Origin: Carettochelys insculpta
Lineage: Eukaryota > Chordata > Testudines > Carettochelyidae
NCBI RefSeq assembly: GCF_033958435.1
Contig: NC_134137.1
Span: 253,440,501-253,504,500, forward strand
Reading direction: 5' to 3'
Length of the DNA stretch: 64,000 nucleotides
In this document: in pieces, positions 1-10,659 of the stretch
Position numbering within the stretch: position 1 is the first letter of the stretch
How the letters are laid out: each line of letters opens with the position of its first letter
The notes under the pieces: generated by a model
Databases searched by the model: none
What the model was told of the DNA's origin: nothing
Seen by the model: the letters and a program-made list of their open reading frames with translations, nothing else
Position numbers and translations under genes: made by a program

Positions 1-302
1 AGAGAAAGCAAGTAACTTGGAACAGAACCTGTTGCAGCAGATTGTGCTGGGCAGAAACAATAGTCTGTCTAGGTAAGCTCAGTGCCAAGGGTTCTGCTAA
101 AATTAGAAAATGGGAGACAGTATCTTGGCTCCTGTCTCTTGCTGGAGACTAAACTTCAGCTCTCACTGCAGTCAAGTGACAGCAATTTGATTTCTGTCTG
201 GCCATTCCAAATCACTAGCTGTCCTAGTTTCAATAAAGCGCTTTGACACATCAGGCAGTAAGGGTCACCTATTGCAGTAGCAGCCTGATATACAGCTTAA
301 AT
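1..302. other. Unassigned sequence at the left edge
   Basis: No gene or clear repeat was recognised. The last eight bases (295-302, GCTTAAAT) appear to be the left target-site duplication of the hAT-like element that follows. Confidence 0.5.
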
Positions 303-1307
303 CAGGGGTTCTCATTTTTTTTTTTTTTGCTGGCTACCTCTTTGAAAATACTTCCAGCTATGACTATCCCTCAACTTAACTGGGACATTCTCCCCAGACC
401 CTGCCACTCTTACTCCTGTGCTGCTGCTGGTGGCAGCACCGCCTTCCAAGCTGGGCACCTGGCCAGCAGTCACCATTCTCCATACAGCCAGCTCTGAAGG
501 CTGCACAAATGTGAGGATAGCAGTATCATGATTCCCCTTACAATAGGCTTGTGATCTCCGTTTGGGTTGGGACTCCCAAGCTGTGTCTACACGTGCACGC
601 TACTTCGAAGTAGCGGCACTAACTTCGAAATAGCGCCCGTCGCGGCTACACGCGTCGGGCGCTATTTCGAAGTTAACTTCGACGTTAGGCGGCGAGACGT
701 CGAAGTCGCTAACCTCATGAGGGGATGGGAATAGCGCCCTACTTCGACGTTCAACGTCGAAGTAGGGACCGTGTAGACGATCCGCGTCCCGCAACGTCGA
801 AATTGCTGGGTCCTCCATGGCGGCCGTCAGCTGGGGGGTTGAGAGATGCTCTTTCTCCAGCCCCTGCGGGGCTCTATGGTCACCGTGGGCAGCAGCCCTT
901 AGCCCAGGGCTTCTGGCTGCTTCTGCGGCAGCTGGGGATCCATGCTGCAGGCACAGGGTCTGCAACCAGTTGTCAGCTCTGTGTATCTTGTGTTGTTTAG
1001 TGCAACTGTGTCTGGGAGGGGCCCTTTAAGGGAGCGGCTTGCTGTTGAGTCCGCCCTGTGACCCTGTCTGCAGCTGTGCCTGGCACCCTTATTTCGATGT
1101 GTGCTACTTTGGCGTGTAGACGTACCCTCGCAGCGCCTATTTCGATGTGGTGCCGTGCAACGTCGAAGTTGAACATCGACGTTGCCCGCCCTGGAGGACG
1201 TGTAGATGCTATTCATCGAAATAGCCTATTTCGATGTTGCTACATCGAAATAAGCTATTTCGATGTTGGCTTCACGTGTAGACGTAGCCCCAGTTTGAGA
1301 AAGGCGG
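303..1307. mobile_element. hAT-like nonautonomous element, interrupted by a nested MITE
   Basis: The left end reads CAGGGGTTCTC and the right end, reverse complemented, reads CCGCCTTTCTCAAACT, so the inner parts of the termini match as short inverted repeats of the hAT type. The flanks GCTTAAAT (295-302) and GCTTAAGT (1308-1315) agree at 7 of 8 bases, the 8-bp target duplication expected for hAT elements. About 290 bp belong to this element; the rest is the 711-bp MITE at 579-1289. With the MITE and one copy of its CCA duplication removed, the right end reads GGGACTCCCAGTTTGAGAA, the usual hAT-type end. It carries no transposase and a long T tract at about 318-330. Confidence 0.6.
579..1289 (+). 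mobile_element. 711-bp TIR element (MITE family I), copy 1
   Basis: The termini AGCTGTGTCTACAC and (reverse complement of the right end) GGCTACGTCTACAC are inverted repeats. Direct flanks CCA (576-578) and CCA (1290-1292) form a 3-bp target duplication. Both outer arms are packed with CpG-centred palindromes: TTCGAA, ATTTCGAAAT-like and AACGTCGACGTT-like motifs. Terminal-like GTGTAGACG or GTGTAGATG half-sites recur internally, for example near 770, 1125 and 1200. The centre (about 815-1080) is unrelated GC-rich sequence without the motif. No transposase is encoded; the short frames inside are not credible genes. An inverted, clearly homologous copy lies at 11756-12464. The 3-bp duplication suggests a PIF/Harbinger-type element, but CCA is not the classical TWA target. 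Confidence 0.75.
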
Positions 1308-3342
1308 GCTTAAGTGACAGCAAATGATATTCTTAGTGTATGTCAATAGGCTAAAAGGATGATACAATTGCAACATGGAGAGGAAAAACAAAAAAATAAA
1401 CATAGAACCAATATTTCTGGAAAATGGATCAAGCCCCCAGAAGACTGGACAAAACTGAACCTTTCCCAAATTAAATTACCATGTTGATGATATGTGAACT
1501 AGTAAAATTCCACATGAAAGAAAACATGTTAATGATGTGCATTACCCTATATCACCTTTCCAAACCCCCTTTTCAACCACCCTTCCTTTCCATGCTCTCT
1601 TGCATTCCAAACATCATCCAGCACCTAACAGCTCTCTGAAGCAGATGCAGACCCCACCACTGAATATACATACAGCCCATTCTACGATCAGTACTCAGTT
1701 CAGTGCTCTGTTCAGGAATCTTGTTGTATATGTATTTTGTAGAGTTCTGTGTTCACTACTCACACTTCACTACTATCACTAGTATAATGCTATTAATATA
1801 CATATTGTGTTATGAATGAAAGTGAGGATTTTCAAGTTAGTTGGACAGCTACTCTTATTCAAATACTTTGAAATTCCTAGGTACGTGCTTTTACCACGGG
1901 GAGAGACCATGGAAGAGACAGTGACAGAACACAGCTCTCAGTCCCCAGGTCTAAAGGACAAGTCTTTACTTTCACACCAAGTTTCACAACAGATAGTTAT
2001 GTCCTTTGATACAACTGAAATCCAGAACTAAACATCTGGGACTTTGTGATCTTTCTTTGCTCAGGCCATGAATCCGTGTAATCAAATGCCCATCCTTTTA
2101 ATTCAATATCACAGCACTTACTTTCTGAAGAAAATAAAGCTTAGCACTAACTTTCCTTTTCCTCTCTGGGATTGTTTAAATTCCTCAAAATAAATGATTA
2201 CACAATAATTTGGAAGTTTTATGCTGTATGAGAAGTGCTGAAACCACAAAAGGGAAACAAAAGCTGAATTTTATTTAGATTTTTTAAAATAAAAGCTTTT
2301 GATCAAATAAGATACCCCTGCTTTTTCTCAGTTACATCTTGGTGAAGACACTGTTTGGCTCTATTTACACTTTCTCTTTCAAGTTCCCACACCGTTGTGG
2401 TTTAGTACGCAACATTTTTAAAGAACAGCTTCTTTTATTAAAGCTGAAATGTGGCTTGTGTACTCAAAATGAACAATAAAAAGATACTTTTCACCCTACT
2501 GTTTTAAGCTGGGTTCATAAATCAAGCCTGCAGTTTATGAAACTATCATACGATTGTTATATTACCATAAGAATACATGGAAGTAAAACACCTGTTCACA
2601 AAATATGTGGTAGACAAACCATGTTTAAATGTTTATTTGGGGCCCACTGACCCTTTATTTTTGACATAAATGAAAATAAAACAGCATTTTAGGCTCCTGG
2701 AAATAATAATATCATGTTATCTAGAGAAGTAGCCAAAACCATTATTGAAATTCTGATAGCATTTGCTTTACTGGTAAAGGAAAATTACCTGTAATGCATA
2801 GTTTAAATAATTACTTTTAAACAAAAGCTTCTTTTCCACATTGCTTATTTATCTTTTGAGACCAACACAGCAGGGCTATGTATTTTATTAAAATTGCCTT
2901 CAGACTGGTAATGGTGGGGTGTCTGTTAGCACAAGAGAAGTGATGGCAGTTTGACTCCTATTCCTAATATTGGGAGTCAGTCCAGACACTTAAGAGCCAG
3001 AACTCTGCTGTGCGTTTGACTATGTTATCAACACTTTACTCACTAATGATACTGGTGACAGCATTTCAGTATGATGGGTCAGATTTAAACTGGAAAGCTT
3101 ATAATTGTGCTTACAATAAAAAAAAACTTGAAATCCCTTTTATGGGATGATTCAGTGTGTGCAAAGCTTTATGACTAGGAATTATTTCATAAGCTCTTGC
3201 ACAATATTCTCCTATTCTCTCTCTCAACCCTGAATAAATGGGCCTGTGGTAGCATCTTATATTCCATATACCATATGAGGAAATGGCACAATAACTGTTA
3301 GCTACGCTACGGTGAGTTTGTGTGGCAGATAACCAATAGATA
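1308..3342. other. AT-rich unassigned DNA
   Basis: About 2 kb with no coding frame above background, no recognisable transposon terminus and no tandem array. It is probably single-copy or very old repeat DNA. Confidence 0.4.
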
Positions 3343-3640
3343 GTCGTCTTCAAATACTTGAAAGGTTGTCATAAAAAAGGATGGAGAAGATTTGTTTTTC
3401 ATTGCCACAAAGGCCAGGACAACAGGCAGTGGGTTCAAATTACAGCATATCAAATGTAGGTGAAGTCTCGGGAAAATGTCTTAACTGAAAGAACAGTAGG
3501 ACATTGGAACAGGCTGCACAGGGAAGTTGTGGAAGCTCCTTCACTGGAGGTTTTCAAGGGCTGGATAGCCATTTTTCTTGGGTATCTTAGATCCAATAAA
3601 TGCCGCATCTTGGCAAGCGGCTACAGTAGATGAAATAATG
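3343..3640 (+). mobile_element. CR1 LINE fragment (ORF2 C-terminus and 3' region)
   Basis: Translated on the plus strand this gives the typical CR1 ORF2 tail: VFKYLKG near the start, then a frame with TERTVGHWNRLHREVVEAPS and LEVFKGW. This matches the C-terminal pattern RMVKHWNALPREVVDSPSQ of the CR1 at 61.3 kb. An in-frame stop follows AYQM. It is a short, decayed, 5'-truncated relic lacking the RT core. Confidence 0.75.
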
Positions 3641-4118
3641 TGAAATTTTGATTAGTCTTTTTTTTTTGGAAATGCTTCTGAAACGAACATTTTTACCAGC
3701 CTGATTTTCTTAGGTGCTAACAGTACCCACAACACCCCACGAGCTTTCAGGGGAGTTTTTGTGTGTTCACTGCCTCTGAAAATCAGCCCAAAGGTGCATT
3801 GTCTAAAGGTATGAATTTGTTCCTCAAGCCAAGCCTTCTATTGACTACAAAATGTATCAAAAGAACATCTTCATGTTTGGTATATAACCGGCATTTCTAA
3901 ATGTGGGTGGAAATAGCAAGGAGACAAAATATAGCTTATTGATTTATCTTTTTCTAAACATTGGGTTTTCCTCTCCTAAGAGAAAAAAAATGTCGATCTT
4001 TGACCCAAATAATGGGAAAAATGTGTACAAGTCAAACAAACATACTTAAGCTGAAAAGCCAAAAAAGGCAAAAATTCAGGTGAATTCTACTTTGTTTTCC
4101 TAAAGCGCAAGGTTACAC
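3641..4118. other. Unassigned DNA
   Basis: Contains a short T run (about 3658-3668) and otherwise nothing recognisable. Confidence 0.4.
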
Positions 4119-4121
4119 TGA

Positions 4122-4408
4122 GGCTTGGTCTGCACTAGGTAGTTAAGTCAATTGCAGATACGTAATGCTAGCTAGGGTAATTGAGTAGCTAGAATAGACT
4201 CCTGTGCAATCGACTTGCCTGGCCATCTTCACAGACCGAGGTTGATGGGAGGGTTTCTTCCACTGACTTCCCTTATTCCCTGGGATATTGAGGCATAAGG
4301 GGTCAACTGAGGCACTTTGATTTCATGCATCCCCACCAGGCATGCATAATCAAACTCTGGAAGATCGAGTCTGACCAGCTTGATCTTCCAAGTAGTGTAG
4401 ACATAGCC
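4122..4408 (+). mobile_element. MITE of the GTCTACAC group, 287 bp (family A, copy 1)
   Basis: The left end GGCTTGGTCTGCAC and right end GTGTAGACATAGCC are inverted repeats. The 3-bp flanks are TGA and TAA, a probable TAA duplication with one change. The interior shares long stretches with the copy at 53537-53828: AAGTCAATTG near the left end, CCCTTATTCC with GATATTGAGG in the middle, and GATTTCATGCATCC further right. No coding capacity. Confidence 0.7.
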
Positions 4409-5078
4409 TAAGAGTTCAGCTTGACCAGCTTTATAAAGGTTAGCTAGAAATCTCGATCCTACAGGCAAGGACTGGAAGAAGAGACAAATTCCCACAGGGA
4501 GATATAAATGCTACTGACTGCTGAATCTATTACCTCCATTATCTGGTTTTCAGACAGAAAATCATGCTCCTACCAAAGACGATAGCTGTGTGCAAGAAGT
4601 AGATTAAGAAATACAGGAAGTCTTTTTAGATATCATTTGTCTGTGGTGCATTCAGTACAGGGAAAGAACGATCTTAAGCATTTTTTTTTTAAATATTGGA
4701 AGCGCTATTAAGTGTGAAGGATCATATGGAAAGCAAGCAAAGATTTGCTAGTGAAAAAATGGTCAGGAACAGTCTGACCTTAAATTCAAAAGGAAAAGAA
4801 TAAACCAGCTATGCTTGCATACAATTAGCTCACTGTCACTTCTAATGGGGAAGGAGTTTGTCAGCAACAGAAGACCAATTTTAAATGATAAGGAATAATT
4901 CTGCTTCATTTTTAATGTTATATCATTTCTCTCCTATCACACAATGCTCTGCTTACCACCTTTATGCCCCTGTCTTTTCTCACATTTTCATAAGATTTCT
5001 TTTTCCTGGGAAGATTTAATATTTGACTGTTTGTCTATTCTGCTCTTATATTTCTTACAACTGGCAGATACTCAGGAG
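4409..5078. other. Unassigned AT-rich DNA
   Basis: A homopolymer stretch lies near 4680-4692; no gene or repeat was recognised. Confidence 0.4.
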
Positions 5079-5086
5079 CTTTACGC

Positions 5087-5866
5087 TGGGATGGGCTAAA
5101 CAACAGCCGGTGGGCTGATTTTGGCCCATCAAGCTGCTGGATCTGGCCCGTGGCCCAGGGAAGCCCCAGCCCACTCCCTGCCTGCCCTTCCTCCACACAC
5201 CCCTTGGAGCAGCCAGATACAGGTGCCATGTGTGTGTCTAAGCCGATGAGCCCAGGAAGAGGAGGAAGAGGCTTTGCACGCTGCCCTCACAACCTCCCCT
5301 TGGGTTCATATCCTTCAGAGAAGAACATGACCCCTGCAGCCAGCTGCCCTGAGCAGTGTGCAGGGTAATGGCAAGCAGGAAGCTTGGCTGAGGAACTGCT
5401 GGACTGCAGGCTGGGACCTAGCCAGGTAAGCAACTCCTGGCCAGAGCCTGCCTCTGGCACCCCAGCCCTGCCCTCCCCCAACCCTCTGCGTCTCTCCTGC
5501 CTCCCTCCTGCCCCACATAGCCCAAACTCTCTTTGTGCATGTTCCTGCACCCATATCCCCTTGCACCCCAGTCTCCTGCCCCAAGTCACATCCCCAATCC
5601 CTGTACCCTCTCCTGCACCCCGCCCCAGGTTACAACTTCTCCTGGACCTTGCACCAAATCACAACCTCCTCCTTCACCCAAGCTTCCTCTGAGACCCCCA
5701 CCCCTTCATGCACCCAATCTCTTACCCCAAGCTCCCTTCTGCATCCAACCTCCATCCCAGATCCCACACCTCCTTCATTCATATCACGAAAGAGTGTGAT
5801 CCTTGACCACTTACTAAATACTGGGAGTGACCCCTCTCCCCTACAGAAAATTATTGCTCACCTCTA
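5087..5866. mobile_element. 780-bp hAT-like nonautonomous element with pyrimidine-rich interior
   Basis: The left end TGGGATGGGC and right end ATTATTGCTCACCTCTA resemble hAT termini of the CAGGGGTGGGCAA kind. The flanks CTTTACGC (5079-5086) and CTTTACAC (5867-5874) match at 7 of 8 bases. From about 5450 to 5770 the element is a degenerate minisatellite rich in CCCTGCACCC-like units. This explains the several overlapping proline/serine-rich open frames here, which are not genes. A truncated relative is nested at 49190-49426. Confidence 0.65.
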
Positions 5867-5959
5867 CTTTACACTGATGGATGATTTTTAGACAGTAGGT
5901 TGCCATTCACCCTGCCCAACCTGACCTGGAACCCAAACAGGGGCATTCACAAAAGCTAA

Positions 5960-6170
5960 GGCTTGTGTACATAGCAAGCTGCTGGACAACAAACCTGGAT
6001 ATGTAGCTGCAGCCTACTAGTTTGTCAACCATTAACATTCTGAATGGACCCTGCTATAGGGCCATGAAAGTCCCAGAATGTCATTTTTGCTGTACTAGAG
6101 TCCAGATGGGATGTTACTACACAGTAAGCTGGTGCATTAGCCCTAATTAGATTGCCTTGACGACAAGCCC
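5960..6170. mobile_element. Small TIR element with TAA target duplication
   Basis: The ends are GGCTTGTGTAC and, reverse complemented, GGGCTTGTCGTC. TAA lies directly outside both ends (5957-5959 and 6171-6173). The size (211 bp), termini and 3-bp duplication fit the same MITE group as 579-1289, here with the classical Harbinger TAA target. Confidence 0.6.
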
Positions 6171-6173
6171 TAA

Positions 6174-8584
6174 GTCTTCTAACATGGTGCTGGACTGCAT
6201 TATTTTTGTTGTATTGATATCTCAGGGTGAGAAACTGAAAGTTAAAGTTGTGCATCACAGACCAACACAGGTGAAAGTTTAACACAATCTGTCATTGAGA
6301 TACTCTGCTATGTCCAGCTCCTGTTATCACTCTGCAATTTTCTGGTTGGCCTCATGCTTGGCACATATCAGAGCAGCCTTCAGGGTGATCTAACATGAGT
6401 CATCTGGTGGTTGCCACCAAGGGATTACTTGCTAGCTGGGTGATAGCTGAGATGGTGCAATATGAAGGGAACAGGGTAGAGAATTTTTGCTTCTGAATCT
6501 TCCCGGTGACACAACAAGATTCTGGAACTCCCCTTTAAGTGACAGGTTCTTGGAGCAAGAATACACCAAAGTACAATAGCAATTGCCCTAATGTATGATC
6601 ACTCCAAAGGGAAAAACCTGCAGCATAGTCAATGTGGGGTTATTATACTCATACATTATACTCATTAAAAGATCCACCTTTTAAAAAATTCTGCCCACTA
6701 CTGTTCTCTCTCCACCATTTGCTGTTGCCATGTCTCACTCAGCAATGGATTTTTAGAGGGACCAATGCAAGAGAAGCTTAGCATGCATATTACAGACACC
6801 ACTCTAAATATTCAGGATGGCACAGAAAATAAATGATGTGCTAGAATGGGGACTTCCTTTCTCACACACAGGTACACGAAAACACAGGGAAACATTGCAT
6901 GCTTACACATAACCAATCTAGCAGTTAATTGTACTTTGAGAACCAGACAGAGGGGAAGTAATATTCTTCCCAACACACCTCCCTCTACCGTTATACATCA
7001 TATAAACCCGAATTCACAGAACAACAGAAAATATACCTGTAATGGGCAATGCGATCACACTGGCCCAAGAGAGACTTGAGTATGTTAGTATTTACCAACA
7101 TAAGGGGGTGGGATGTGGTGGGGAATCATCACAGGGCCTAGCAATACAAAAAGGTGCAGACCTCTGGGCTGCCACCATCGCTACTGCAGCCACAGTAGTG
7201 GATGGAGCCCTGGGGCCTTTAAATCACTGCTGAAGCACCACACAATGCACTGTGGCCAGCACAGAAGGCTGGGGGCAGGTGGCACTGAGGGCTGGCTGTC
7301 CCCACGGCCCCCCTTCTGGGGGCATGGAGCAGGACCCTCCCCAGCCTTTAGCCCCACTGGTGAAACCCCACCTGACATACTCACTCATTTTAATTATCTT
7401 AAGTTCACATCACAAAACCAAGACATGGTTCAGTTACCACTCAGCTCAAAAGACAGCCACGGCTGGAGTAGCAACATATTTTGCAGACTAAGACTGGCGT
7501 GCCTCAACCCAGCTACATGAGGGAAGCTCACACAACCATTCCCTGAAAACACGGACGCTATTAGTCCCTTGTTTTCATCAGTTTAATACCAAATTGTAAG
7601 GGGGAAAAAGCCATAAATATGTACGCCTTATTTGAGAAAGGTTAGAAGATGTGTTTGTTCAATGACTTCAAGAAGAAGCTCTTGACGTATCCAGAAAAAG
7701 CAAAACAATACAAAACAAAACAAAAAAGCAACTTTGTCTTGTTGCTGAAAATGAAATAGTGAATTTCAGCCACGGGATTTAAATTACCTACAGTGTGATC
7801 TCTTGTCTTCTGTCATTAAAAATAAAACCACCATCTCTTCTTAATACGAACAAAAAGGACTGTGAAATTGAACTGCACGTGTCTAAATGTAATTTGTGCA
7901 TATTTGACAGTACCTCTTCCCAGTGTCTTTTTTTGTTTAAAAAATAAAATAAAATAAAATTGAATAAAAGAAGGAGCCGGTAATCAGCCAGCTCCTGATC
8001 CCTCCCCTCAGCCAATCCCATGGCTGGGGCTGCCGAGGTGATGATACTAAGTACCAGCAAGCACTGGCACAAAGAAAGCACTGGCTCTTCCCCACTCCTC
8101 CCATGTCACTTGTCTTGGTTTAGGCCATAAGCATTTTGCACGAGCAGACAGTTCTCCTCATATGTTTGTACAGTGCTCAAGAGACACAATCCTCATTATG
8201 GCTCTTGAACACCATAGTAATGTAAATATTCAGTGATCATCAAGAATATGCAAGATTAATAATAAAAACAAGTTTCTGAAGGGGTAGGTTTATAGTCAAA
8301 GGAAAATCTGAAAAGCCATTTTATAATAATTTTGAGCATAGAATGTAATCTGATCAAAGGCTGTAGAAACAGGGAACTCAATATTTTTCTGCAGCTTTAC
8401 CATTCTTAGCAGACATCTAAATGAATTTCTACAGAAGTTATGCACCAGTACCACACGTATGTTGTTAGATACTGTTGACCTCATATGACATGATGCCCAA
8501 TAGGTAATTTTAAAATGTCAAGCTTCCTAGAAATCATTTCCAAATTTAAATAAGCAAACCCAAAAGCATCATTTGTATGTTGCT
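6174..8584. other. Unassigned DNA with a GC-rich patch and A-rich simple sequence
   Basis: No exon was recognised. A GC-rich patch at about 7160-7340 contains GGAGCCCTGGGGCCTTTAAA, resembling the interior of the insertion at 37336-37660, so it may be a hAT-like relic. Near 7938-7968 there is an (AAAAT)n stretch and near 7700-7730 an A-rich CAAAA repeat. The rest looks like ordinary intergenic sequence. Confidence 0.4.
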
Positions 8585-8650
8585 TGGTCCTGCCATAAAT
8601 GCAAGGGAATGGACTTGATGACCTCGAAGTTCCCTACAGTTCCATGATTC
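8585..8650 (+). mobile_element. CR1 3'-end fragment
   Basis: A short match to the CR1 3' untranslated end: GGACTTGATGACCTC followed about 10 bp later by CAGTTCCATGATTCTATTG, which includes the 8-bp ATTCTATG-type terminal unit. No coding part remains. Confidence 0.65.
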
Positions 8651-9112
8651 TATTGTGTATATATGTAAAGTAGAACATATATAACTTGTATGATGCTTTC
8701 CTTAAGGACAAACAATCTTTAAACATTGAAATACAAAAGTTCCACCCTGAACATTTTAGTTGGAAAAGTATTTCTACATTTCTGTAGCTCCTTGACTTTA
8801 GACAAATTAGTATTTATTTTGTTTGTATTGTTGAGTTTTATTGTTGTAGTTGTTGACCCAAACTATTTCTATTTAGGAAATTATTTATTCCTCTATCAAC
8901 TAAGAACTTCCTGTGAACTTTGGAATGGAACTAAGAAGAATTTATGTGCCTTCAAAATCTGAGCCATGGGACTTTTTTATTATTTTTATAATGTAGTGAA
9001 TATGAACCCCAAAGAAAAATCAGATTACCATTGTGCTAGGCCCTGCATAGACAAGTAACAAAAATTCAGACCCCGCCCCAAAAGAGTTTCCAATTTATAT
9101 TTATATTTATAT
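8651..9112. other. Unassigned AT-rich DNA upstream of the long CR1
   Basis: No features, except a short TTTATAT repeat (about 9094-9111) directly before the CR1 5' end, a plausible AT-rich target. Confidence 0.45.
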
Positions 9113-9114
9113 GA

Positions 9115-9522
9115 GAGCTTTGCGACCTGGTGCTTGCGAGCAGGGTGAGTGCTAACAGGAGGGAGTTTGGAGAGGCTCTCCTGGAGGAGGAGAAGGAAGG
9201 AGTAAACTAAAGCACCTTGGGGTAAGTGGCTGCTTGTGTTTGGGGGTTCTGGGCTTCTGTTTGTTTGTTTGTTTGGAGTTTGGAGTGCTGAGCTGAGTGT
9301 TTGTTTGAAAGGCCATGTGCTCAGGCAGGCAGTTGGAAGCTGTGAGTCTTGATTAGGTTTGAATCGAAACAGCGTGTGCTGATTGGCTGAGCTGTAGGCA
9401 AAGGGAGGAGCTATCAGGGAGGCCGAGCACTTAAACCCCACTAGTAAGCGACCAGGGAGCTTTGCGACCGGGTGCTTGCGAGCAGGGTGAGTGCTAACAG
9501 GAGGGAGTTTTGAGAGGGGAGT
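9115..9522 (+). repeat. Duplicated block in the CR1 5' untranslated region
   Basis: A block of about 66 bp containing TTTGCGACC, GGTGCTTGCGAGCAGGGTGA and GTGCTAACAGGAGGGAGTTT occurs at about 9115-9180 and again at about 9457-9522, with a period of 342 bp. The second copy is preceded by GAGCACTTAAACCCCACTAG. Repeated 5' units of this sort often carry the internal promoter of LINEs; whether this one does is inference. Confidence 0.7.
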
Positions 9523-9625
9523 TTAGAGGGAGCCAGTGACTTCTATTGCCCTTAAACTTAAATCCTTTATAACAACCTCTATCTGAAACATTTAATTAAA
9601 CCCTCATATATAATTAGAGTAGGAA

Positions 9626-10549
9626 ATGGAGGCAGAAGCCCAGCAGCAGAGTGGGGGCTATCCTGTTTATTGTGTCGAGTGCAATATGTATGACTACCTA
9701 CCCTGTGGGCGGGTGGCATATGTGTGCGCTCGATGCAAGGAGCTCCTGACCCTCAGAGACCGAGTGCGTGCTTTGGAGGCCAGGGTGGCTGAACTGGAGG
9801 AGCTAAGGAAGGCAGAGGTGTTTGTTGATGAGACTTTCCGGGACATAGCAGGGCTGTCCCACCTCCAATCTGACAGTCCTGATGCTGTTACGGAGGATGA
9901 AAGGCTCAGGGAAGGAGAGCAGTGAATGGGAGCAGAGGGAAACCATCCCATAGTTGGGACCCTCCTTCCAGAGGGTGCTATGGTATCCTCTCGCGCTGAG
10001 GATACTTCTCCGGGGGAGGGAGCACCAGCTGTTAGGAAGAAGCAGGTTTTAGTAGTGGGGGATTCGATCATTAGAAATATAGATAGTTGGGTTTGTGATG
10101 ACCGGGAGAACCGTATGGTGACTTGCCTGCCTGGTACGAAGGTTGCGGATCTCTCGAGGCATCTAGACAGACTTATGGGCAGTGCTGGGGAGGAGCCGGT
10201 GGTCGTCGTACATGTCGATACCAATGACATAGGGAAGGGTAGAAGAGATGTTCTGGAGGCCAAATTTAGGTTACTAGGAAAGAGACTGAAATCCAGAACA
10301 TCTATGGTGGCATTCTCTGAAATGCTTCCAGTTCCACGTGCAGGGCCAGATAGACAGGCAGAACTTCAGAGTCTCAATGCGTGGATGAGACGATGGTGTA
10401 GGGAAGAGGGGTTTAGATTTATTAGGAACTGGGGACACTTTTGCGGTAGGGGGAGCCTATACAGGAATGACAGGCTCCACCTAAATCAAGGTGGATCCAG
10501 ACTGCTGGAATTAAACATTAAAAAGGTCGTACAGCAGTATTTAAACTAA
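9626..10549 (+). pseudogene. CR1 ORF1 protein (zinc finger, coiled coil, GDS-esterase-like), one in-frame stop
   Basis: ORF1 of the CR1 LINE, whose product is thought to bind element RNA. Residues 10-40 contain a zinc-finger-like cysteine set (YCVEC, then CG, then CARC). Residues 40-65 are a heptad-like coiled coil (LRDRVRALEARVAELEELRK). After the stop the same frame continues with an SGNH/GDS-hydrolase-like part: VVGDSIIR (block I serine), VVVVHVDTNDIG (block III, where the family usually has GTND, so the glycine is changed to D) and DRLHLNQGG (the Asp-x-x-His block). A TGA at 9923-9925 separates the two parts (99 codons and 207 codons) without a frameshift. TGG to TGA is the simplest explanation. 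The downstream ATG at 9926 is not a natural start. Two lesions make this copy probably nonfunctional. Confidence 0.8.
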
Positions 10550-10659
10550 GAGGTGGGGGAAAGCCGATTGGTGCGGGGGAGCACCTGGATCGGACGGAGA
10601 CTTCTCTTACACGAGGCTCCATAGATAGGGATTCCCTAGAAGTTAGTCAGATAGGGAAC

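Noticed and set aside
817..1029. 70-codon frame present in both family I MITE copies
   Set aside because: Its presence in both copies only reflects DNA homology of the element; start and stop are not supported by any domain, and the frame covers the GC-rich MITE centre.
5384..5891. Overlapping proline-rich open frames of about 90-118 codons
   Set aside because: They lie in the degenerate CCCTGCACCC minisatellite of a hAT-like element, are open in several frames at once, and have no domain.
9694..10263. 189-codon minus-strand frame
   Set aside because: Antisense shadow of CR1 ORF1; serine/arginine-rich with no motif.
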